NCBI RefSeq assembly: GCF_001956045.1
Contig: NZ_MRTH01000086.1
Span: forward strand, 1 to 9,628
DNA: 9,628 bases
DNA from: Paenibacillus sp. FSL H7-0331
GTDB taxonomy: Bacteria > Bacillota > Bacilli > Paenibacillales > NBRC-103111
Direction: 5' to 3'
Both the position numbers and the translations under genes were made by a program. This document shows, one piece after another, positions 1 to 4,939 of this stretch; within the stretch, counting starts at the first letter, position 1, and each line of letters opens with the position of its first letter. The notes below the pieces were generated by a model. That model did no database searches. It saw only the letters and a list, made by a program, of their open reading frames with translations, and was not told the DNA's origin.

Positions 1-536
1 CAGCCTTGGGTGTAACAACGATCGGCAATGGAGTGAGCAAGATCGCAGATGGCGTCCATAATTTTTCATCTGAGGGGACGGGTGATGGTAGACTAAAACC
101 CACAAAACTATCTTCTGAAAAAATCCAACTGGATTGGTTACCAGATAAATATACTGCTGTAGAAGTAAAAGGATCTGTTAAAGTGGCAGGAAAAGATGTA
201 GATGTATCAAGAAGAGTGTACCAAATCGAGATTGATAAAAACTATGTGCCGAAAGATCCGGCCGCAGGCGGACTAACTAATAAGGAACTAATGTCGAAAG
301 GGAAATCTCCCTATGTTGTAAAAGACGGAGTGGAGAGTAAATTTGAACTGCAACATTTGATTCAAAAAGAGTCAGGAGGTATGGTTGAAATAGCTGAATC
401 TACCCACGATAAGTACAGCAGTCAATTACATGGTTTGGTAGAGGATGGAAATAGCTTCAGGAATGATCCGTTGCTTGAAAAACAGTATAATAATTTTAGA
501 AGCAATTACTGGAAAATGCGTGCAAATGAAGAATAG
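1..536 (+). CDS. C-terminal part of a polymorphic toxin with an LHH-type HNH/Endo VII nuclease domain (5' end outside window)
   Basis: The reading frame is already open at the first base, so this is the end of a longer gene; the TTG at 6 is only the first possible start inside the window. About 178 codons are visible. The last ~100 residues match the LHH nuclease pattern of secreted toxins: a TNKELMSKGKSPY segment, then ELQHLIQ (345-365), a downstream STH, then LHG, and an aromatic/basic tail with NNFRSNYWKMR. Counting from the TTG, the likely catalytic or metal-binding histidines are H117, H134 and H142. In this family the domain is the DNA-cleaving warhead delivered into rival cells, usually after an LXG or WXG-type N-terminus that cannot be seen here. 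The SMI1-family gene directly downstream supports the assignment, because SUKH proteins commonly neutralise HNH-type toxins. One oddity is that the first histidine of the LHH signature is Gln (LQH). Family call is fairly sure; delivery route is inferred. Confidence 0.85.
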   Translation, partial: ALGVTTIGNGVSKIADGVHNFSSEGTGDGRLKPTKLSSEKIQLDWLPDKYTAVEVKGSVKVAGKDVDVSRRVYQIEIDKNYVPKDPAAGGLTNKELMSKGKSPYVVKDGVESKFELQHLIQKESGGMVEIAESTHDKYSSQLHGLVEDGNSFRNDPLLEKQYNNFRSNYWKMRANEE

Positions 537-550
537 AAAAGAGGGATACC

Positions 551-943
551 ATGAATCAGAAAATAATAAAAATGATCGAAGAACATGGTGAAGAAAGGGA
601 TTTTTTCGGAGGAGCATCAGAGGAAGATATTCTTAATGCTGAAGAAATGCTTGGTTTAAAGTTTCCTCAAAGTTACCGAGAATTTCTAAAAGAATATGGC
701 TCAGGAGGAATATGTGGTGTTGAAATCGTAGGCGTTCAGGGAAATCTTGGGGCGTCTGTAGTAAAGGCGACTGAAAGATGGAGAAACATAGGGTTAGATA
801 TGGGGCTAATTGTGATTGAAGATTCAGGAGAATTTGTTCGATGTATGTACTCCGCTGATGTTAATGACGAAAGAGTATTTAGTTGTATTAGGGGGGGGGA
901 GAACTTTCCGTCCGCTATGATACCTTTGATGATTATACAATAG
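551..943 (+). CDS. SMI1/KNR4 (SUKH) family immunity protein, apparently frameshifted near its C-terminus
   Basis: This is the cognate immunity protein candidate for the upstream nuclease toxin; it would bind and block the toxin in the producing cell's cytoplasm. The start ATG is preceded by GAGGG at 541-545, and the gene begins 14 bases after the toxin stop, as in translationally linked toxin/immunity pairs. SUKH hallmarks are clear: ASEEDILNAEEMLGLKFP then SYREFLKEYGSGG (residues ~22-53), a VVKATERWR segment, and IVIEDSGE. As written it ends after 130 residues with an atypical tail (NFPSAMIPLMIIQ). A run of nine G at 891-899 explains this. In the -1 frame the sequence continues GELSVRYDTFDDYTIDMFQ and ends at the TAA at 973-975, which resembles the expected SUKH C-terminal helix. 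A net change of +1 or -2 G would restore it. The product may therefore be mutated, phase-variable, or a sequencing artefact. Confidence 0.88.
   Translation: MNQKIIKMIEEHGEERDFFGGASEEDILNAEEMLGLKFPQSYREFLKEYGSGGICGVEIVGVQGNLGASVVKATERWRNIGLDMGLIVIEDSGEFVRCMYSADVNDERVFSCIRGGENFPSAMIPLMIIQ
891..899 (+). repeat. Nine-G homopolymer at the frameshift point in the SMI1 gene
   Basis: Nine consecutive G follow codon ATT. Ten or seven G would join the N-terminal frame to a 25-codon extension with SUKH-like character that ends at 975. Nine G gives the shorter, aberrant C-terminus. G tracts of this length slip readily in replication and are also error-prone in sequencing. Confidence 0.9.
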
Positions 944-1010
944 ATATGTTTCAAGAAGGTATTGATAACTTATAAATATGATGGTCTTGCCAGTCCCCTA
1001 GTATATCATG

Positions 1011-1141
1011 TGGGGGGCTACCCAGTGCCGAATGAACCCACAACTTAACCAATAACACATATAACCTATGTAACACCCGTATAAAGATTTCGTCATTTTG
1101 TTTGTACGCACATAAATGCTTGAATAGTACAACCTAAAAAT
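1011..1141 (+). repeat. Long direct repeat, copy A, downstream of the SMI1 immunity gene
   Basis: About 130 bases align with 2201-2328 in the same orientation. The first block, GGGGGCTACCCAGTGCCGAAT, is identical, and further conserved blocks are GTATAAAGATTT and AATGCTTGAA. Identity is roughly 75-80% by eye, with a few small indels. It lies 35 bases after the restored stop of the SMI1 gene and just before a terminator. No convincing reading frame is conserved through both copies. It probably reflects duplicated cassette-flanking sequence. Confidence 0.85.
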
Positions 1142-1159
1142 CGTTACTCCGTTACATCT

Positions 1160-1205
1160 AACAGGTCGATTATGGTCAGATACTATCATGATTGACCTGT
1201 TTTTT
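1160..1205 (+). terminator. Rho-independent terminator after the LHH toxin/SMI1 module
   Basis: The left arm at 1160-1176 and right arm at 1185-1201 form a 17-bp stem with three G-U pairs and an 8-base loop. The outer part is AACAGGTC paired with GACCTGTT. A run of six T (1200-1205) follows immediately, as expected for an intrinsic terminator on the plus strand. There is no matching T run on the minus-strand side. It would end transcription of the toxin/immunity unit. Confidence 0.85.
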
Positions 1206-1206
1206 G

Positions 1207-1528
1207 TTATCTTCGTTTTCTTACGGTTTTTTCAAAATCTTATGCAACTGTAGAATACGCCGCCCCGATCGGGAGAGTGAAAGGAGAAATCCGCAACTTC
1301 AAAGCGACATAGCCCGACCACTATAGGACAGGGACTAGAATATCTATTTTGCTCCGTAACAATCTGGACATAAGATGCGATAGTTATTGTGCAAGTCAAT
1401 AAATCTGGTGACGACCAGTCAACATAAAATGGCATAAAACAGGTAAGGATACGTTTCGGGCTAGCCGCCTTCCCTACTACATAGCCGCCGAGTGGCGGAA
1501 TAACAGCACAAGAAGGAAGGTATTGCAT
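1207..1528. other. Stretch without a recognisable gene, upstream of the helix-turn-helix fragment
   Basis: I see no convincing coding region on either strand. The longest open frame here runs on the minus strand (1232-1663), but it overlaps the better-supported helix-turn-helix fragment and has no recognisable domain or ribosome site. The 3' end holds TAGCCGCC twice (1462-1469 and 1482-1489) and a small hairpin, CCGCC-gagt-GGCGG at 1485-1498, just before the ribosome site of the next gene. It is probably the native leader of that gene, carried in with it. Confidence 0.5.
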
Positions 1529-1774
1529 ATGAAGACGAAGTACAACGACTTCTGGTTGGTTAAGAATAACAAAGCCGCTAATGCGTACATGGACGAAGTT
1601 GCCAAGGAGAGCAACTTTACAGGACATCACAAAGGATATACCATCCTGCCGCATAAAATCCATCAGTGTTATGGTTTAAGTCCGTATGAGAAACTGATTC
1701 TTGTTGACCTAGTTGCTTATATGAGCGACCAGAGCCAGTGCTATTGGCAAATTATAGATTCGAAGGTGGGGTAG
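1529..1774 (+). pseudogene. 5' fragment of a helix-turn-helix (HTH_36-like) DNA-binding protein
   Basis: The ATG at 1529 has a good ribosome site (AAGGAAGG, 1513-1520). The first ~70 residues look genuine and include ILPHKIHQCYGLSPYEKL followed by a helix and MSDQSQCY. That is the N-terminal half of the HTH_36 fold found in plasmid, phage and integrative-element replication or regulatory proteins, where QCY is normally followed by a proline/serine-rich turn and the recognition helices. Here, after QCY (about base 1743), the sequence changes to a short unrelated tail and stops at 1772-1774, so the recognition helix is absent. The other frame from about that point reads as the end of a toxin gene, which suggests a recombination junction rather than a point mutation. 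The fragment is unlikely to bind DNA. Its original role is not known. Confidence 0.65.
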
Positions 1775-1803
1775 ATGCTCTGCCGGAGGGGCTAAAACCT
1801 TGA
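1738..1803 (+). pseudogene. Probable C-terminal remnant of a second polymorphic toxin
   Basis: One frame ahead of the helix-turn-helix tail, an open frame reads VLLANYRFEGGVDALPEGL-KP and stops at the TGA at 1801-1803. The stop overlaps the AGGAGG ribosome site of the Imm22 gene, and the gap from stop to ATG is 11 bases, the spacing typical of toxin/immunity pairs. The frame is closed upstream at 1705-1707, so only about 20 codons can remain of any toxin. The toxin type cannot be named from this tail. The interpretation rests on position and coupling, not on a recognised domain. Confidence 0.45.
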
Positions 1804-1814
1804 GGAGGCTTAAC

Positions 1815-2201
1815 ATGAAAAAGGAAGGATTCGTATCTCTGTGGGTAGGGAATGTTCAAACCACCCATGAGTTGGATAGATTGCTCGCTGTTTCTTATTC
1901 TGATGAAGGAGATTTTGTTCCTTCGATATTTGCTAAACACTTTGAGATTCGTAGATATGACGATGCTGTTAGAGAAGCAGAATATTATGAAGAGGCGAGT
2001 AATGACCTGAATCAAATACTTGAAGGATTCTCTTATGATGATGAAATTGCCCCGAGATTTGATACGCTAGTGCAGGAAGAATTGCCAAATGATATTAATG
2101 CAGTAGTTTTACTTTATAACTTTAAGTATACTGGGGAAATTGTCGAAGCTACAATTCAATCGAATTACCTGAGATTCTTAGGAACGGTAGAATATCAATA
2201 A
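1815..2201 (+). CDS. Imm22-family immunity protein
   Basis: This 128-residue protein matches the Imm22 pattern of polymorphic-toxin immunity proteins: VSLWVGNVQTTHELDRLLAV near the N-terminus, then an acidic turn and PSIFAKHFEI, a Tyr/Asp-rich RRYDDAVREAEYYEEAS, a central FSYDDEI, and near the C-terminus NAVVLLYNFKY followed by LRFLGTVEY. The ATG at 1815 is preferred over the TTG at 1800 because AGGAGG at 1803-1808 sits six bases upstream of it. It is predicted to be cytoplasmic and has no signal peptide or membrane segment. The gene appears intact although only a tail of its presumed partner toxin survives upstream, so it is an orphan immunity gene that could protect against toxins of sister strains. 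The second copy of the long repeat starts right at its stop codon. Confidence 0.8.
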   Translation: MKKEGFVSLWVGNVQTTHELDRLLAVSYSDEGDFVPSIFAKHFEIRRYDDAVREAEYYEEASNDLNQILEGFSYDDEIAPRFDTLVQEELPNDINAVVLLYNFKYTGEIVEATIQSNYLRFLGTVEYQ

Positions 2202-2328
2202 TGGGGGCTACCCAGTGCCGAATAAATCCATCATTCAATAATACACTCAACTCATGTAATACCTGTATAAAGATTTAGTCATTTCGTTAGTACTCACACA
2301 AAATGCTTGAAAAGTATTACCTAAATAT
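2201..2328 (+). repeat. Long direct repeat, copy B, downstream of the Imm22 gene
   Basis: This is the partner of the repeat at 1011-1141, in the same orientation, and begins at the last base of the Imm22 stop codon. Similarity may extend a few bases into the end of the gene (ATATCA occurs before both copies). Near its 3' end AATGCTT-gaa-AAGTATT (2302-2318) forms a small stem, and a run of seven T lies at 2328-2334. The gap between them makes this a weak terminator at best. Confidence 0.85.
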
Positions 2329-2474
2329 TTTTTTGCAAAGATGGATGAAAACCATTTCAGAGATCAGGAGAGGACTTACGATAATGAATCAATAGTCCTA
2401 TTTGAATGTAAAAGACTATCGACCATAATAGGTGGATAAAAGAAAATTATGGAATTATAGATAAAAAACAGGTA

Positions 2475-2502
2475 TTTAGACTCAAAATAAGAAGCCTATA
2501 AT
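2475..2502 (+). promoter_or_regulatory. Candidate sigma-A promoter of the surface-protein operon
   Basis: TATAAT at 2497-2502 is a perfect -10 box. TTTAGA at 2475-2480 matches the -35 consensus at four of six positions with 16-base spacing. The predicted start near 2509 leaves a leader of about 94 bases. It is the best promoter candidate between the toxin locus and the first SLH gene. Confidence 0.6.
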
Positions 2503-2520
2503 TTGTTTATCCCTATACGG

Positions 2521-2534
2521 AAAGTTATAACTTT
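2521..2534. promoter_or_regulatory. Perfect 14-bp palindrome in the operon leader
   Basis: AAAGTTATAACTTT is its own reverse complement and lies about 12 bases downstream of the predicted transcription start, a position suited to a repressor operator. The half-site TTATAAC recurs directly at 2532-2538. AT-rich palindromes also occur by chance, and no cognate regulator is present in the window. Confidence 0.35.
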
Positions 2535-2602
2535 ATAACGAGGTGTAGGCCATATCCTCCCTAGCTCCACAAAACCCGCAATTCTAAAAGGAGACCTTAC
2601 GG

Positions 2603-3649
2603 ATGATCAAAAGAATCGTAACCAGTACTCTTGTAACAGCTGGGCTCTTCGCAAGTCTGGGCGTCGTTCAGGCCAAAGAAAGCAGGTTTCAAGATATCAA
2701 CCATCATTGGGGCCAGTCGGTTATCGAAAAAGCCGTTACGCAAGCCTATATAGATGGTTACTCGGATGGTACCTTCAAGCCGGATGCAGCTGTCAGCCGG
2801 GCTGAGTTTATTAAAATGCTGATGGCCGCGATAGGTCAGCAGCTTACGTCGGAATCTGGAGAATGGTACGAGCCCTATACGAAGGCGGCGACCCAATCAG
2901 GAGTGCATCGGGATATGGATTTCACCCAGGATATGAACGGAGAGATCAGCAGGCTGGAAATCGTGCGTTTGATCACTCGTGCTACCAACATAGAACTGCG
3001 AAATCCTGCAATCACGGTAGAGGATCCGGCACTTGTATATAGCGCAGCGAAGAAAGGCTTAATACAAGGATTGGAAGGGGGACGAATCGGACTGAGTGAA
3101 TCGACAACACGCGCACAGGCGGTCATGGTGATCGATCGTGTACTGCGATTGAAAGACGGTGGGGTTTTGCCTGTTGATAAGGGGGCTATTCAGTTAACCG
3201 ATCTTTCCTTGACGGGTACCAATTTCATGAGTGTCTTGGGCCAACCAGCATCCAGAAAGTTTCCTGTTGAGTATCGGATCGGGGAGGTAGGGCTCACTAT
3301 CGAGGAAATTACGGTGATCGATGGCAATGATCCTACAACCCCCTTTGCCTCTGAGATACAGGAACAGAATGTATCGGGAAGTTACGCATTTTCTTTTAAA
3401 TTGTCATGGGATCTGAGGAAGCTGCAGCAAGATCTGCAAGTAGCAGATTACTTTCGTATGGATGAGCTTATACCAGGTTCGGTTCAAGGATCAGGTCCAG
3501 AGTTTGTGACTTACGAAGATTCAGGAATCACCCGAACGAAGCTGATTGTGAGTGTCGACAAAGAACAGTTGAAGGAGTATCTATTAAAAGGTGGTTGGAA
3601 TTACGCGATTGGGGGAAAGGAATATCCTTTGTTTTATGAACAATCCTGA
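2603..3649 (+). CDS. Exported SLH-domain cell-surface protein (first of two paralogues)
   Basis: A signal peptide (MIKRIVTSTLVTAGLFASLG, cleavage probably after VVQA, residue 24) is followed by three SLH repeats at about 29-78, 86-127 and 141-183. The first is canonical (FQDINHHWGQ, YIDGYSDGTFKP, SRAEF). The second and third keep the key arginine in SRLEI and TTRAQA. SLH triplets bind pyruvylated secondary cell wall polysaccharide, so the N-terminus should tether the protein to the wall. The remaining ~160 residues are an unrecognised domain that includes VIDGNDPTTP (residues 238-247), which is also found in altered form in the next gene product. It has no cysteine. The start is supported by AAAGGAGA at 2587-2594. 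It is the first gene of the four-gene operon, 33 bases before the next start. Confidence 0.95.
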   Translation: MIKRIVTSTLVTAGLFASLGVVQAKESRFQDINHHWGQSVIEKAVTQAYIDGYSDGTFKPDAAVSRAEFIKMLMAAIGQQLTSESGEWYEPYTKAATQSGVHRDMDFTQDMNGEISRLEIVRLITRATNIELRNPAITVEDPALVYSAAKKGLIQGLEGGRIGLSESTTRAQAVMVIDRVLRLKDGGVLPVDKGAIQLTDLSLTGTNFMSVLGQPASRKFPVEYRIGEVGLTIEEITVIDGNDPTTPFASEIQEQNVSGSYAFSFKLSWDLRKLQQDLQVADYFRMDELIPGSVQGSGPEFVTYEDSGITRTKLIVSVDKEQLKEYLLKGGWNYAIGGKEYPLFYEQS

Positions 3650-3669
3650 ATTAATTTAACAAAAAAAAT

Positions 3670-3675
3670 GGAGGG
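3670..3675 (+). promoter_or_regulatory. Ribosome binding site that sets the start of the second SLH gene
   Basis: GGAGGG lies seven bases before the ATG at 3683. The earlier in-frame ATG at 3668 overlaps this site and has only an A-run upstream, so 3683 is the better start. Confidence 0.85.
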
Positions 3676-3682
3676 AATACTT

Positions 3683-4939
3683 ATGAAACTAATCAAATCG
3701 ATTAAAATGGTTACTTTGCTAGCAAGCATTACGGCTTTCGTTCCTCTTGCCTCAACACAAGCAGCGGCAGCTGTTCACTTCACGGATACAAACGGACATT
3801 GGGCCGAGTCGGATATCCGACTTGCTGTATCCAAAGGATACGTAGATGGGTACGTGGATGAAACCTTCAAACCGAATAATTCGATCACCCGAGCCGAGTT
3901 TGTAAAAATGCTGGTAACGGGTCTAGCCTTTCAAACTGATCCTGCCAATAGTGAGTACTGGCACAGCAAGTTCTTAGCATCGGCTCAAGCGAATGGTTTA
4001 ATCACCAAAGATGAAACGGGTTCTGATTCAGACCTAAATCGGAATATCCTTCGTGATGAAATGGCCAAAATTGCTGTTAGAGGAACAGGTGCAACTACAA
4101 ATGAAGAAAATAAGTGGATGTATTTAGCAACAAGTAAAGGAATCATTACCGGATTGAATGAAAGCGGTGAATTAGGCATGGACAAGCCTACAACCCGAGC
4201 TGAGGCAATTACCGTCATCGAACGTATTTTGAAAATTAAGTCAGGAACGGTATTGCCTGCGGATAAATACGCAACGTCAGAAGCAGAAATTGCTTGGCAT
4301 CGGACGAATGTATATTCGATGGCACCTGAGTATTTTGGTAGCGCTAAGAAGTATAATGGTGTTCCGCGGGAACAGGTATTTCCTTGGGATGAAATTCGAT
4401 ATGAAAGCAAATTAGGCATGTCTGAGGTTGAAAAGTATATTGTGATTGATATGGATGATCCGCGTGATCCGAACAAGAAATACTTGCAGGACAATATGCG
4501 TTGGAATAAGGCAGTTGGAAAGACACGTACACCTATAGCGGAAATTCCATCGAATTCCTATGTTTTCCTCTCTTTTAATCATGTAATACGATATGAGACA
4601 CCTAAAATAAATGGTTTTCAAATATCAACATTATATCTCCATATGTTTAATAATGGTAATGATGACAGTGTAGATAGTGATGGTAACTTAATAAATATTG
4701 CTGGACTCGCGCCTTATGTGAGTAATGGCCTTGGATATTACTATCAAGGAGGTATCCTTCATTTTGAGGAAGGAGAAAGTGAGGCTCGTCTAATTACAGG
4801 TCAAATAGGTCCTAAAAAGCCTTTACTTACAAAAGATAGAAGTACATCCATCTACAAAAGCAATGCTAGGTCACTTGGTGAACAATATGGTTTAGGTATT
4901 TATGATTCTGAATTTGATGCTTCCTTGGGAGGCAAATAA
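3683..4939 (+). CDS. Exported SLH-domain cell-surface protein (second paralogue)
   Basis: The 418-residue product begins with a signal peptide (hydrophobic core VTLLASITAFVPLAS, cleavage near STQA/AAA, residues 24-30) and carries SLH repeats at about 33-82, 91-134 and 144-185. Motifs ITRAEF and TTRAEA are canonical; the middle repeat has ILRDEM. It should bind secondary cell wall polysaccharide like its neighbour. The ~230-residue C-terminal part is of unknown function but shares VIDMDDPRDP (residues 254-263) and its surroundings with the first SLH protein, so the two are paralogues in both halves. From about base 4550 the coding sequence becomes markedly AT-rich. It has no cysteine. The stop TAA overlaps the next ATG (TAATG), indicating translational coupling to the third gene. 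Confidence 0.95.
   Translation: MKLIKSIKMVTLLASITAFVPLASTQAAAAVHFTDTNGHWAESDIRLAVSKGYVDGYVDETFKPNNSITRAEFVKMLVTGLAFQTDPANSEYWHSKFLASAQANGLITKDETGSDSDLNRNILRDEMAKIAVRGTGATTNEENKWMYLATSKGIITGLNESGELGMDKPTTRAEAITVIERILKIKSGTVLPADKYATSEAEIAWHRTNVYSMAPEYFGSAKKYNGVPREQVFPWDEIRYESKLGMSEVEKYIVIDMDDPRDPNKKYLQDNMRWNKAVGKTRTPIAEIPSNSYVFLSFNHVIRYETPKINGFQISTLYLHMFNNGNDDSVDSDGNLINIAGLAPYVSNGLGYYYQGGILHFEEGESEARLITGQIGPKKPLLTKDRSTSIYKSNARSLGEQYGLGIYDSEFDASLGGK

Noticed and set aside
1009..1056. Possible small peptide (MWGATQCR...) within repeat copy A, with a similar start in copy B
   Set aside because: Both have ATG followed by GATQCR, but the frames diverge at once, have different stops and no ribosome site.
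1232..1663. 143-codon open frame on the minus strand
   Set aside because: It overlaps the helix-turn-helix fragment, has no recognisable motif or good ribosome site, and its composition looks like a shadow frame.
1011..2328. Insertion sequence or CRISPR array bounded by the long repeats
   Set aside because: There is no transposase, no terminal inverted repeat and no target duplication, and only two diverged copies ~1.2 kb apart.
2302..2334. Terminator after the Imm22 gene
   Set aside because: The stem is weak (seven AT-rich pairs) and nine bases separate it from the T run, so an efficient intrinsic terminator is not supported.
2341..2439. 32-codon open frame starting with ATG in the intergenic region
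   Set aside because: No ribosome binding site precedes it and the peptide is not recognised; the region is better read as non-coding.
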